The translations under genes and the position numbers were made by a program. Below, piece after piece: positions 45,869-55,886 of a DNA stretch of 64,000 bases. This DNA is from Planctomycetota bacterium (GTDB lineage Bacteria > Planctomycetota > UBA1135 > GCA-002686595). Under the pieces are notes generated by a model. It ran no database searches. It had not been told where the DNA came from and saw only the letters and a program-made list of their open reading frames with translations. The first letter of the stretch is position 1; each line of letters starts with the position of its first letter. The stretch is from the NCBI GenBank assembly GCA_016795205.1, contig JAEUHZ010000037.1:1-64000 (forward strand). The letters run 5' to 3'.

Positions 45869-47470
45869 ATGCTCCTGCGCGTGAATGCGCTCGGCGTGTC
45901 GATCCTGCTCCTCGGCGCGCTGACCTGGGGCGCGGGGATCTTGCCCCCATCCAGCGCCGCCCAGCGCCTGCACCCGGCGGCCGACGCGGACCCGCTCGCG
46001 CGGCTCGCGCTGCGACTCCAGCGACTGCGGCGCGGCGAGATCCGCTTCGACGACAAGCTCGCGGCCGAGCTCGCGAGCCTCGTCTCGGACGCCCGGCTGA
46101 TCTGGACGGTCGAGCCCGCGCGCGGCCCGGACGCGGCGCGGGTGCTGCTCGACGTGGCGGGCGCCTTTGCCGAGGCCGACGCACGCTCGGCCACGGGCAC
46201 GGCGGCCGCCGGCCTCCGCGAGGCGGCACTCGATGCGCTCCGGCCGCGCGTCGACTCGGCCTTTGCGACCTGGCTGGCACGCGAGATCCTGCCCGTCGAG
46301 ACCCAGCCGCTCGAGCGGCGCGTCGCGGCGGCGCGCCTGCTCAAGGACCAGACCCAGCCCGCCGTCAAGCTGGCGCTGCTCGCGGCCACGACCGAGAAGG
46401 AGCCGCGACTGCGCCGCGAGGTCCTCGGGAACCTCGTCGGCTGGCACGATCCGGCGGTCCACGGCGTGTTCCTGCGCGAACTCCAGCGCGAGCTGGCCGG
46501 CGACGCCGCGGCCGAGGGCGCGCTGGCCGAGCGCCACTTCGGGCAGGTCGGCTCCGATCCCGAGCGGCGCTTCCTCCCCGACCTGGAGCCGCTCGTGAAG
46601 GGCGGCCTGACCGCCGGCGACTGGCGGGTCGCCGTGCGCGCCGTAGCCCTCTCGCGGCCGTTCGAGGACGCGGTCATCCTGCCCCACCTGATCGAGGCCT
46701 TGAGCCTGTGGAAGACCCGCGGCGCGCGCTTCGGCCACGCGCTGCGCATGCAGATGGAGCTCGAGCGCGAGCTGCGCCAGCGCTCCGGCCGCTCGTTCGG
46801 CTTCGATGCCGATCTGTGGCGCCGGTGGTATGGCGCCGTGCGGCGCGGGGAGGCCTCGCGCGGCGGCGGCTTCGCGGCCGCCGCCCCCTCCGAGCGCACC
46901 CAGGCCAGCTTCTTCGGCCTGCGCGCACTGAGCGACCGGGTCGTGTTCGTGCTCGACCGCTCGAAGAGCATGGAGGTCGGATTCGGGCCTGCGGGAACCG
47001 GCGGCGCGATCGGTCGGCGTTGGGACGAGGCCGTCAAGCAAGTGCTCGGGTTCCTCGACGCGATCGGCGAGGAGGCGCGCTTCGACCTGGTCGTCTTCCA
47101 CGACTATGGGCATTCCTGGAAAGGCGGCGAGCTCGTGGCCGCCGACGCCAGGAACCGTGCGGCCGCGCGCGAGTGGCTCGCGGTCCAGATCCCCAACGGG
47201 GGCACGGCGCTGCGCGCCGGGGTCGAGAGCGCGCTGCGCATCGACCGCAGCGGCAGCCTGGACCTCGCGAAGCTCCAGGCCGACACCGTGATCCTGCTCT
47301 GTGACGGCGACACCGCCGAGGGCGCGGGCTGGGTGGAGCGCTTCCTCTTGGAGGCCAACTCGCGCGCCCGAGTCGTCTTCCACGGGGTCCAGATCGGCGG
47401 GTCGGGGGACGGCACCCTCCAGGCGCTGGCGCGCGGCAGCGGCGGGGAGTTCATTCAGATTCCCCAGTAA
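45869..47470 (+). CDS. exported vWA-domain protein
   Basis: Product of 533 residues. N-terminal hydrophobic signal or anchor (LGVSILLLGALTWGAGIL), a helical, possibly HEAT-like region to about 340, then a von Willebrand A domain with complete MIDAS start VFVLDRSKSM, the second Thr in NGGTALRAGVE, and LLCDGDTAEG. The fold binds metal and mediates protein contact. Similar planctomycete proteins are of unknown role. Start at ATG 45869 precedes the signal directly; a GTG 12 bases later is possible. Confidence 0.82.
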   Translation: MLLRVNALGVSILLLGALTWGAGILPPSSAAQRLHPAADADPLARLALRLQRLRRGEIRFDDKLAAELASLVSDARLIWTVEPARGPDAARVLLDVAGAFAEADARSATGTAAAGLREAALDALRPRVDSAFATWLAREILPVETQPLERRVAAARLLKDQTQPAVKLALLAATTEKEPRLRREVLGNLVGWHDPAVHGVFLRELQRELAGDAAAEGALAERHFGQVGSDPERRFLPDLEPLVKGGLTAGDWRVAVRAVALSRPFEDAVILPHLIEALSLWKTRGARFGHALRMQMELERELRQRSGRSFGFDADLWRRWYGAVRRGEASRGGGFAAAAPSERTQASFFGLRALSDRVVFVLDRSKSMEVGFGPAGTGGAIGRRWDEAVKQVLGFLDAIGEEARFDLVVFHDYGHSWKGGELVAADARNRAAAREWLAVQIPNGGTALRAGVESALRIDRSGSLDLAKLQADTVILLCDGDTAEGAGWVERFLLEANSRARVVFHGVQIGGSGDGTLQALARGSGGEFIQIPQ

Positions 47471-47516
47471 ACATCAGTACCTCTGGATACCTGATATCCC
47501 CAGGAGACCCATGGAG

Positions 47517-47620
47517 GCTGACCCCGTTCGCTGGACCTGCCGGGTCCAGCCACCAGGGATCGTGAGGTCCGCGATCGGGCCCCACGACCCGTTGGCCCAG
47601 GTCCAGCGAAGGGGGTCAGC
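47517..47620. repeat. 23-base inverted repeat with competing hairpins upstream of nuoA
   Basis: GCTGACCCCGTTCGCTGGAC-CTG at 47517-47539 is repeated inverted at 47598-47620 with one mismatch (22 of 23), loop 58 bases. The core GCTGGACC (47530-47537) can also pair with GGTCCAGC at 47543-47550, a 5-base-loop hairpin, so two mutually exclusive folds exist. A smaller GGGCC/GGCCC stem lies inside. A weak GGATA/TATCC hairpin at 47485-47499 follows the vWA stop. The 321-base gap holds no gene. It may be a small mobile-element relic, a terminator of the vWA gene or a regulatory RNA. No transposase is near. Confidence 0.75.
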
Positions 47621-47636
47621 TCCCGGGTTGGGTTGC

Positions 47637-47665
47637 TTCCGAGTGCCTCGCTCCGCCGCTACACT
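47637..47665 (+). promoter_or_regulatory. promoter candidate of nuo operon
   Basis: TTCCGA (47637-47642), 17-base spacer, TACACT (47660-47665), 126 bases before nuoA. It begins just after the inverted repeat. The leader downstream is C-rich with no clear ribosome site before the nuoA ATG. Confidence 0.35.
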
Positions 47666-47791
47666 CCCCCGACATTTTTCCGACCGCCCCGGCTCGGGAC
47701 CGCCCCCCAACCGGCGCCCCGACCCGCCCCCCTGCTCCTCTCCGGCCACCCCGCAGCCGCCCGCCGTGGCGCGCCCGGGGCCCGGCCTCCG

Positions 47792-48153
47792 ATGCTCGAG
47801 AACTACGCCCCTCTCCTCATCCTCCTCTCGCTCGCGCTGGGCTTCACCGTCTCCCAGGTCGTCCTGAGCGAGGTCGCGGGCCGGCGGCGCAAGAACGTCG
47901 GCAAGGGCGAGGCCTACGAGTGCGGGATGGAGCCGGTCGGCGGCGCGCGCATCCGACTCTCGATCCACTTCTACCTGGTCGCCGTCCTCTTCATCCTCTT
48001 CGACGTCGAGTCCGTGTTCCTCGTGCTGTGGGCCGTCGCAGCCGAGGGCTTCAAGGAGCAGGGCCTGGCACTCTTCGTCTTCGGGGAGATCGCGCTCTTC
48101 GTCTTCATCCTCGGTCTCGCGCTGGCCTACGTCTGGCGCAAGGGAGGCCTCGA

Positions 48154-48166
<13 letters not shown>
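47792..48166 (+). CDS. nuoA: NADH-quinone oxidoreductase subunit A
   Basis: Product of 124 residues, three transmembrane helices. Family phrase [17 protein letters not shown] with the conserved Cys, then [18 protein letters not shown]. It is a core membrane subunit near the quinone channel. It opens the complete nuo operon and overlaps nuoB by 13 bases. Confidence 0.96.
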
Positions 48167-48770
<604 letters not shown>

Positions 48771-48774
<4 letters not shown>

Positions 48775-49292
48775 GCACCCTGGAGCGGGTCGCGGCGGCC
48801 CTCGGTGGGGTCGCGCACCAGTCCCTGGAGATGCGCGACGGCTGTCCGTCGATCCGCGTGTCGCCGGAGGACGTGCTGGCGGTCATGACCGCGCTGCGCG
48901 AGCGCGCGGGCTTCGACACGAACGTGTTCGTGACGGCCATCGACCGCTATCCCGAGGAGCCGCGCTTCACGGTCGTGTGGGCCTTCCTCTCCACGACGCA
49001 CAACGACCGCGTGCGCGTCTACACGCGCGTCGCGGGAGCGACGCCGCGCGTGGCCAGCGTGACCGGCCTGTGGCCCGGCACGGCCTACTCCGAGCGCGAG
49101 TGCTTCGACATGTTCGGCATCGAGTTCGAAGGCCATCAGGGGCTCAAGCGGCTCTTGATGCCCAAGGACTACGACCACTTCCCGCTGCGCAAGGACTTCC
49201 CGCACCAGGGCATCGAGCCCGACCGCCTCTACCGGCAGTGGGACACGCGCCGCCGCGAGCGTTCGCCCCTCCGTTCGGAGTCCGAAGCATGA
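48771..49292 (+). CDS. nuoC: NADH-quinone oxidoreductase subunit C
   Basis: Product of 173 residues. The 30 kDa subunit signature appears as [20 protein letters not shown] and [19 protein letters not shown]. It packs against NuoD and has no cofactor. Separate from nuoD, unlike the fused NuoCD of enterobacteria. ATGA overlaps on both sides. Confidence 0.97.
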
Positions 49293-50557
49293 GCACCGTC
49301 CAGCGCACGGGCGTCGACGACGAGACGCGCACGAAGCGGACGTTCGAGTACGCCCCGGGCGTCGTCGATCGCGACGATCCCCTCCATGGCGAGCTCCTGG
49401 AGCTCAACATGGGTCCGCAGCACCCCGCCACGCACGGCGTGCTGCGTATCCAGGTCCTCCTGGACGGCGAGAACATGGTCAAGGTCGAGCCGGATGTCGG
49501 CTACTTGCATCGCGGCAAGGAGAAGACCTGCGAGTCGCTCGGCTGGCGCAAGTTCTTCGTGCACACGGACCGGCTGGACTACCTCCAGCCGCTCATGAAC
49601 AACTGCGCCTACGCCCTGGCCCTGGAGCAGCTGGGCGGGATCCAGGTCCCCGAGCGTGGCCAGACGATCCGCGTGCTCCTCATGGAGCTCAGCCGGATCA
49701 TGGCGCACCTGATCTACCTCGGGACGACCTCGATCGACCTGGGCGCCGTGACGATGTTCTTCTTCACGTTCAGCGAGCGCGAGAAGATCTACGCGCTGCT
49801 CGACGCCTACACGGGCCACCGGATGAACAACACGTACATCCGGATCGGCGGAGTCTACGCCGACGTCGAGGAGCACGCCGAGCGCGAGATCCGGGCCTGG
49901 CTGGCGCAGTTCCCGCGCAAGATCGACGAGTTCGAGACGATGTTGACCGGCAACCGGATCTGGTACGACCGGAACCGGAACGTCGGCATCCTCACGCCGC
50001 AGATGTGCAAGGACTGGTCGCTCACGGGCCCGAACCTGCGCGCATCTGGCGTGGAATGGGACCTGCGCAAGCAGCAGCCCTACTCGGGCTACGAGCACTA
50101 CGAGTTCGAGGTCCCGGTCGGCACGATCGGCGATTGCTACGACCGCTACGCGGTGCGCATCGAGGAGATGCGCCAGTCCGTGCGCCTGGCGGAGCAGGCG
50201 CTGGACCGGCTGGCGAGGACGCGCGGGGCCGAGTTCCTGGCCGACGACCGGCGCTACGTCCTCCCGCCCAAGAGCACCGTCCACACCTCGATGGAGGAGC
50301 TCATCCACCAGTTCAAGATCGTGACGGACATGTCACTGCCCAAGGGCGAGGCCTATCACGCGGTCGAGGCCTCCAAGGGCGAGCTGGGCTTCTTCGTCGC
50401 CTCCGATGGCACCAGCCACCCCTTGCGCTGCCACATCCGCGCACCCGGGCTCATGAACGTCCAAGCCATCCCAGTCCTGGCCGAAGGCCGCTTGTTCTCC
50501 GACATGGTCTCGATCATCGGCTCGCTCGACTTCGTGATGGGCGAGGTGGATCGCTGA
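49289..50557 (+). CDS. nuoD: NADH-quinone oxidoreductase subunit D
   Basis: Product of 422 residues, homologous to the large subunit of NiFe hydrogenases without the metal ligands. GPQHPATHGVLR at 42-53 and GYLHRGKEKTCES near 71-83 help form the quinone pocket; the conserved His 45 and His 49 are present. Start overlaps nuoC as ATGA. A 36-residue N-terminal extension precedes the conserved region. Confidence 0.97.
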   Translation: MSTVQRTGVDDETRTKRTFEYAPGVVDRDDPLHGELLELNMGPQHPATHGVLRIQVLLDGENMVKVEPDVGYLHRGKEKTCESLGWRKFFVHTDRLDYLQPLMNNCAYALALEQLGGIQVPERGQTIRVLLMELSRIMAHLIYLGTTSIDLGAVTMFFFTFSEREKIYALLDAYTGHRMNNTYIRIGGVYADVEEHAEREIRAWLAQFPRKIDEFETMLTGNRIWYDRNRNVGILTPQMCKDWSLTGPNLRASGVEWDLRKQQPYSGYEHYEFEVPVGTIGDCYDRYAVRIEEMRQSVRLAEQALDRLARTRGAEFLADDRRYVLPPKSTVHTSMEELIHQFKIVTDMSLPKGEAYHAVEASKGELGFFVASDGTSHPLRCHIRAPGLMNVQAIPVLAEGRLFSDMVSIIGSLDFVMGEVDR

Positions 50558-51027
50558 TGGCACTCCCGAAGCAACTCGTGGACGAGTTCGACGAGCTCGT
50601 CAAGAACTACCCCGAGCGCCGCGCGGCGCTCATCGTCGCGCTGCACCGCTGCCAGGAGGAGCTCGGCGGTTGGATCTCGCCGCAGACGATGGAGGATCTC
50701 GGGGCCTACTTCGGCCTCGAGCCGGTCGAGGTGTTCGGCGTCGCGAGCTTCTACCCGATGTTCCACCTGCGCCCCGTCGGGAAGCACGTGGTCTCGATCT
50801 GTCACAACATCAGCTGTGACCTGCGCGGCGCTCAGGACATCATCGCCAAGGTCTGCGAGGTCACGGGCGCCCCGCTGGGCGGCACGTCCAAGGACGGCCA
50901 GTGGACCGTCAAGCACGTCGAGTGCCAGGGAGCGTGCGCCAACGCGCCGATGCTCGACCTGGACGGCACGTACCACGAGGACCTCACGCCCGAGAAGGTC
51001 GCGCAGCTCCTGGGGGCCGTGCGATGA
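50557..51027 (+). CDS. nuoE: NADH-quinone oxidoreductase subunit E
   Basis: Product of 156 residues, thioredoxin-like. The 2Fe-2S ligands are C82, C87, C123 and C127 (ICHNISC and ECQGAC). With NuoF and NuoG it forms the NADH dehydrogenase module. ATG shares one base with the nuoD stop (TGATG) and the stop overlaps nuoF. Confidence 0.97.
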   Translation: MALPKQLVDEFDELVKNYPERRAALIVALHRCQEELGGWISPQTMEDLGAYFGLEPVEVFGVASFYPMFHLRPVGKHVVSICHNISCDLRGAQDIIAKVCEVTGAPLGGTSKDGQWTVKHVECQGACANAPMLDLDGTYHEDLTPEKVAQLLGAVR

Positions 51028-52343
51028 AGGCCTACGAGACCTACCTGCTCGACCGGGCCAAGGTCGAGGGCAACCACCAGCTCGCGACCTACCGCAGGCT
51101 GGGCGGCTACAAGGCGCTCGAGAAGGTCCTGAAGGGCGGCTTGACGCCCGCTCAGGTCGTCGACGAGGTCAAGCGCTCGGGCCTGCGCGGCCGTGGCGGC
51201 GCGGGCTTCTCGACGGGCATGAAGTGGAGCTTCATGCCGGACGTCGCCAAGGACCCCCGACCGCGCTATCTGGCGATCAACGCCGACGAGTCCGAGCCCG
51301 GCACGTGCAAGGACCGGGTGCTCATGGAGCGGGATCCGCACGGCTTGGTGGAGGGCTCCCTGATCGCCGCCTACGCGATCCAGGCCAAGGCCGTCTACAT
51401 CTACGTGCGCGGCGAGTACCGCCTGCCCCACGACCGAGTCGCCGCGGCCATCCAGGAGGCGCGCGCCGCGCAGCTCGTGGGCCAGCACATCCTCGGCTCG
51501 GACTTCTCGTGCGAAGTCTTCATGCACAAGGGCGCGGGTGCCTACATCTGCGGCGAGGAGACCGGGCTCATGGAGAGCCTCGAGGGCAAGCGCGGGCATC
51601 CGCGCCAGAAGCCGCCGTTTCCCGCGCAGTCCGGGCTGTGGAACTCGCCCACGACGGTCAACAACGTCGAGACGGTCTTCAACGCGCCGTTCATCGTCGA
51701 GCGCGGCGCCGCGTGGCACGCCGCGATCGGCACGGCGAACAGCAAGGGCAACTTCCTGTGCGGCATCTCGGGCCACGTGAACCGCCCGGGCGTCTACGAG
51801 CTGCCGTTCGGCGTCACCGCCCGGGAGATCCTGGAGGACAAGGCCGGCGGGGTGTGGAAGGGCCGACAATTGAAGGCCTGGTTCCCCGGTGGCAGCTCCT
51901 GCGCCCTGCTCAAGGGCGCGGACATCGACGTCGTGCTGGACCACGACTCGCTGCGCGCACGCGGCAGCTCACTGGGCACGGCGGCCATGATCATGATGGA
52001 CGATCAGACGTCCATGGCGCGTGTCATGGAAGTCATCGCGCGCTTCTACGAGCACGAGAGCTGCGGCCAGTGCAGCCAGTGTCGCGAGGGCACGCAGTGG
52101 CTCTCCCAGATCTTCCACCGCATCGCCCACGGACGTGGACAGGCGGACGACATCGACACGCTCGAGTCCCTCGCCAAGGGCATGGCGCCGGGCAAGACGA
52201 TCTGCGCGCTGTCCGACGCGGCGGCGATCCCGACGCTCAGCGCCGTGAGGCTCTTCAAGGACGAGCTGATCGCCTGCATCCGCGAGCAGCGCGATCCACT
52301 GGCAGCACCGGCCCCCAAGTACGCCACCGTGGGAGCGCACTGA
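51024..52343 (+). CDS. nuoF: NADH-quinone oxidoreductase subunit F
   Basis: Product of 439 residues, the NADH- and FMN-binding subunit. The Gly-rich FMN/NADH segment is GLRGRGGAGFSTGMKW at 53-68, with GAGAYICGEETGL at 170-182. Cluster N3 ligands are C347, C350, C353 and C394. It overlaps nuoE by four bases. Confidence 0.98.
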   Translation: MKAYETYLLDRAKVEGNHQLATYRRLGGYKALEKVLKGGLTPAQVVDEVKRSGLRGRGGAGFSTGMKWSFMPDVAKDPRPRYLAINADESEPGTCKDRVLMERDPHGLVEGSLIAAYAIQAKAVYIYVRGEYRLPHDRVAAAIQEARAAQLVGQHILGSDFSCEVFMHKGAGAYICGEETGLMESLEGKRGHPRQKPPFPAQSGLWNSPTTVNNVETVFNAPFIVERGAAWHAAIGTANSKGNFLCGISGHVNRPGVYELPFGVTAREILEDKAGGVWKGRQLKAWFPGGSSCALLKGADIDVVLDHDSLRARGSSLGTAAMIMMDDQTSMARVMEVIARFYEHESCGQCSQCREGTQWLSQIFHRIAHGRGQADDIDTLESLAKGMAPGKTICALSDAAAIPTLSAVRLFKDELIACIREQRDPLAAPAPKYATVGAH

Positions 52344-52344
52344 G

Positions 52345-53799
52345 TTGGTCAAGATCACCGTGAACGGTCGCGTCGTCGACGCGGACCCGACCAAGCCCCT
52401 CATCAAGGCCTGCCACGACAACGACGTGGACGTGCCCATGTACTGCTATCACCCGGGCCTCTCCCCGGTCGGCAGCTGCCGCATCTGCCAGGTCGAGGTC
52501 AAGCAGGGCGAGGCGCCCGGCCGCGTGGTCGTGGCCTGCCGCACGCAGCCGGCCGAGGGCATGGTCGTCGACACGGAGAGCCCGAAGGCGCATGCCACGC
52601 GCCGCGAGTGCCTCGAGTTCCTGCTCAAGAACCACCCGCTCGACTGCCCGATCTGCGACAAGGCCGGCGAGTGCGACCTCCAGGACTTCACCTACGAGGA
52701 AGGGCAGGCGCAGGGCCGTTCGCACGAGCCGCGCCGTCCGCTCGAGAAGCGCAAGTCGCTCGGCGAGGTGATCGTCCTCGACGAGGAGCGCTGCATCCTC
52801 TGCAGCCGCTGCGTGCGCTTCTTCGAGGAGGTCCCCAAGAAGGCCCAGCTCACCGTGAGCGACCTGGGTTCGCGCTCGGTCATCTCGACCTTCATGGATC
52901 GACCGCTGTCGGGCAACTACCAGGGCAACATCGCCGACCTGTGCCCAGTCGGGGCCCTGACGCTGAAGAAGTTCCGCTTCCAGGCCCGTGTCTGGAACCT
53001 GGTCAAGATGGCCTCGACCTGCGTCGAGTGCAGCCGGGGTTGCTCGATCCAGGTCGAGACGCTGCGCGGCTCGGACGTCAAGCGCTTCCGCCCGCGACCG
53101 AACGAGCAGGTCAATGGTTGGTGGATGTGCGATCACGGCCGCTTCGCCTTCGACCACGCCAACGCCGCGGGCCGGTTGGAAGGCGCGCGGATGCTGGAAG
53201 GCACGCAGCTGGTCCAGACGCCGATCGAGGAGGCGCTGTGCGCCGTGCGCGACGCGCTCATGGGCTCGAAGGGCGGGCTGGTCGTCCTGTCGCCGTTCTG
53301 CACGGTCGAGGAAGGCCGCGCCCTGCGCGAGCTGGCGCAGCGCCACCAGGCCGAGATCGCCTACGTGTCGCCGCCACCGAGCGCGCTCAAGGACGAGCTG
53401 CTCCACACCGGCGACCCCTGCCCCAACCGGCGCGGCCTCGAGGAGCTCGGCATCCGCGGCGAGGCGGGCGAGACCCTGACCGCACGCCTGGCCGCGGCCA
53501 AGGTCGGGCTGATCGCCGGCGAGCGCGTGGTCGAGTTGCTCGGACCCGAGCGTGTGCGGGAGCTGCCCGGAACGCTGGCGCTGTTCGCCTTCGAGTGCCA
53601 CCCGGTGGCGTCGCGCGCCCTGCGCGCCGAGGTCGGAATCGCGAATCACGTCGAGCGCACCGGCACCGTCGTCAACGTGGACGGCATCCGCGGCCCCCTG
53701 GCCGCCGCCAAGCCCGCTCCGCGCGGCGTGCGCGCCCTGGAGCGCCACCTCCAGGACCTCGCGCGCCTGTCCCCCCGCAGGGAGACCGCCGTCCGATGA
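52345..53799 (+). CDS. nuoG: NADH-quinone oxidoreductase subunit G, short form
   Basis: Product of 484 residues with a TTG start 1 base after the nuoF stop. 2Fe-2S ligands C34, C45, C48, C65; His-Cys3 cluster H97, C101, C104, C110; 4Fe-4S C150, C153, C156, C200; and the N7-type cluster C226, C229, C233, C262. The molybdopterin-oxidoreductase-like region is reduced to about 220 residues after the last cluster, against 400-600 in many bacteria (about 900 total in E. coli). All electron-path ligands are kept, so it should work. Confidence 0.95.
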   Translation: MVKITVNGRVVDADPTKPLIKACHDNDVDVPMYCYHPGLSPVGSCRICQVEVKQGEAPGRVVVACRTQPAEGMVVDTESPKAHATRRECLEFLLKNHPLDCPICDKAGECDLQDFTYEEGQAQGRSHEPRRPLEKRKSLGEVIVLDEERCILCSRCVRFFEEVPKKAQLTVSDLGSRSVISTFMDRPLSGNYQGNIADLCPVGALTLKKFRFQARVWNLVKMASTCVECSRGCSIQVETLRGSDVKRFRPRPNEQVNGWWMCDHGRFAFDHANAAGRLEGARMLEGTQLVQTPIEEALCAVRDALMGSKGGLVVLSPFCTVEEGRALRELAQRHQAEIAYVSPPPSALKDELLHTGDPCPNRRGLEELGIRGEAGETLTARLAAAKVGLIAGERVVELLGPERVRELPGTLALFAFECHPVASRALRAEVGIANHVERTGTVVNVDGIRGPLAAAKPAPRGVRALERHLQDLARLSPRRETAVR

Positions 53800-54824
53800 C
53801 CACGCTGGAGGGCTTCCTGATCGCGCTGGCGAAGACCGTCGTGATCTTCCTGGGCGTCGTGAACGTCGCGGCGCTCATGACGCTGGCCGAACGCAAGTTC
53901 TCGGCCTGGATGCAGTACCGGATCGGGCCGAACCGCGTCGGCCCCTACGGCCTGCTGCAGCCGCTGGCGGACGGCGTGAAGTTCATCTTCAAGGAGGAGC
54001 TCACCCCGGCCGGCGCGAACCGCTTCATGTTCCGCGCGGCGCCGATCCTGGCGGCGCTGCCCTCGATGATGACGATCGCGGTGATCCCGTTCGCTCCGGA
54101 CATCGTGATCGGCGGCAAGAACTTCGGCGCGCTGACGATCGCCGATCTCGACATCGGGATCCTCTACATCCTGGCCCTCGGCGGCCTGGCCATCTACGGG
54201 GTGATCCTGGGCGGCTGGGCCAGCAACTCGAAGTACTCGCTGCTGGGCTCGCTGCGCGCCTCGGCGCAGATGATCAGCTACGAGCTGACCCTGATCCTCA
54301 CGATCCTCTCGGTCGTGGTCATGTCCGGATCGCTGAACCTGCGCGAGATCGTCGAGGCCCAGAGCGACATCACGCGCTGGAACGCCTGGAACGTCCACGC
54401 GATGCCGCAGTTCGTGGCCTTCGTCCTGTTCGTCGTGGCGACCTTCGCCGAGACGAACCGCCACCCCTTCGACTTCTCGGAGTGCGAGCCCGAGCTCGTC
54501 GGCGGCTTCCACACCGAGTACTCGGCCATGAAGTGGGCCATGTTCTACATCGGCGAGTACTCGGCGATGACGGTCATGGCAGCCCTCACCGTCGTGCTGT
54601 TCCTGGGCGGCTGGTCCGTGCCCTTCTGGCCCGACGCCCCTTGGTACGTCGGGCTCGCCGCGATGCTGGCGAAGACCGGCTGCTTCCTGTTCCTCTTCCT
54701 GTGGGTGCGCTGGACACTGCCGCGCTTCCGCTTCGACCAGCTCATGCGCCTGGGATGGAAGGTGTTCCTGCCCCTCGCGCTCTTGAACCTGGTGGTCACG
54801 GGCGCCGTGGTCAGCCTGCGCTGA
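53796..54824 (+). CDS. nuoH: NADH-quinone oxidoreductase subunit H
   Basis: Product of 342 residues, eight predicted helices. Conserved quinone-site loop WMQYRIGPNRVGPYGLLQPL and the acidic loop FAETNRHPFDFSECEPELVG. It joins the peripheral arm to the proton pumps. ATGA overlap with nuoG. Confidence 0.98.
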   Translation: MTTLEGFLIALAKTVVIFLGVVNVAALMTLAERKFSAWMQYRIGPNRVGPYGLLQPLADGVKFIFKEELTPAGANRFMFRAAPILAALPSMMTIAVIPFAPDIVIGGKNFGALTIADLDIGILYILALGGLAIYGVILGGWASNSKYSLLGSLRASAQMISYELTLILTILSVVVMSGSLNLREIVEAQSDITRWNAWNVHAMPQFVAFVLFVVATFAETNRHPFDFSECEPELVGGFHTEYSAMKWAMFYIGEYSAMTVMAALTVVLFLGGWSVPFWPDAPWYVGLAAMLAKTGCFLFLFLWVRWTLPRFRFDQLMRLGWKVFLPLALLNLVVTGAVVSLR

Positions 54825-54852
54825 GCCGCCAACCGACGAGGAGATCCCAGCC

Positions 54853-55371
54853 ATGGTCATCGTGAAGCGCAAGGAGCTCTCCCTGGCGGAGAAGCTCTAC
54901 CTGCCGGAAGTCCTGCGCGGACTGTCCGTGACCTTCCGCAAGATGTTCGAGCCGAAGGTGACCCGGCAGTACCCCGAGGAGCCGCTGCCGAAGACCGAGG
55001 TGACGCGCGGACAGCCGCGCCTGGTCGTGAACGAGGACGACGCCATCGCCTGCGTGTCCTGCGGCCTGTGCGAGGCGGCTTGCCCGGCCTACGCGATCAC
55101 GATCGACGGTGGCGAGACCGACCGCGCGATCGAGCGCGAGCCCAAGCGCTTCGACATCGACATGCTGCGCTGCATCCTGTGCGGCTTCTGCGAGGAGGCC
55201 TGCCCGAAGGACGCCATCTACATGTCGGACGAGCTGGAGCTGGCCGACTACTCGCGCGAGGCGCTCATCTACGACATCGAGAAGCTCAAGCGGCCGAAGG
55301 CCGCGCTCCAGAAGCGGATCGACTACGTGAACCGGATCAACAAGCGATGGCAGACGCCCTCTTCTACGTGA
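54853..55371 (+). CDS. nuoI: NADH-quinone oxidoreductase subunit I
   Basis: Product of 172 residues with two 4Fe-4S ferredoxin motifs: C67-x2-C70-x2-C73-x3-C77 and C107-x2-C110-x2-C113-x3-C117 (clusters N6a and N6b). AGGAGA lies 9 bases before the ATG. The gene starts 28 bases after nuoH, the largest gap inside the operon, and overlaps nuoJ by 25 bases. Confidence 0.97.
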   Translation: MVIVKRKELSLAEKLYLPEVLRGLSVTFRKMFEPKVTRQYPEEPLPKTEVTRGQPRLVVNEDDAIACVSCGLCEAACPAYAITIDGGETDRAIEREPKRFDIDMLRCILCGFCEEACPKDAIYMSDELELADYSREALIYDIEKLKRPKAALQKRIDYVNRINKRWQTPSST

Positions 55372-55886
55372 TGGCGGTCGCGGCCGTGCTGGCCGCGCTC
55401 GGCGTCGTGCTGGCGAAGAACCCGATGCAGTGCGTGCTGTCGCTGCTCGCGAGCTTCTTCGCGCTGGCCGTGATCTACCTGCTGGCCGGCTTCCAGTTCC
55501 TGGCCGCCGCGCAGATCCTGGTGTACGCCGGGGCGATCCTGGTGCTGTTCCTGTTCACGATCATGCTGCTGAACCTGGGCAATCCGGGCTCGGAGGACCC
55601 CACGGACGTGCGCATGTTCTCGCGCGCCAACGCCGGGCTGATGGTCGTCGTGGCCGCGGCGCTCCTGTTCGTGGCCGCGCTCGGTGTGCGCCGCGCAGGC
55701 CCGCTGCCGGTCGCGGCCTCGACCCCAAAGACCGGGCTCGACCCCATTCCGGCGCTGGCCGGCGAGATGTTCGGCCGGTACCTGCTGCCGTTCGAAGCCA
55801 TCTCGGTGCTGCTCCTGGCCACCGCCGTGGCGGTCGTGGTGCTGGCCAAGCGCGACCGCCGCCCGAACGAGGGAGGCCGGACGTGA
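55347..55886 (+). CDS. nuoJ: NADH-quinone oxidoreductase subunit J
   Basis: Product of 179 residues, five transmembrane helices, typical FLAAAQILVYAGAILVLFLF segment with the helix-breaking Gly. ATG 55347 is within the end of nuoI. nuoK overlaps its stop as GTGA. Confidence 0.95.
   Translation: MADALFYVMAVAAVLAALGVVLAKNPMQCVLSLLASFFALAVIYLLAGFQFLAAAQILVYAGAILVLFLFTIMLLNLGNPGSEDPTDVRMFSRANAGLMVVVAAALLFVAALGVRRAGPLPVAASTPKTGLDPIPALAGEMFGRYLLPFEAISVLLLATAVAVVVLAKRDRRPNEGGRT

Noticed and set aside
47517..47620. Terminal inverted repeats of an insertion sequence
   Set aside because: Only 58 bases lie between the arms, with no transposase and no visible target duplication. I keep it as an unexplained inverted repeat.
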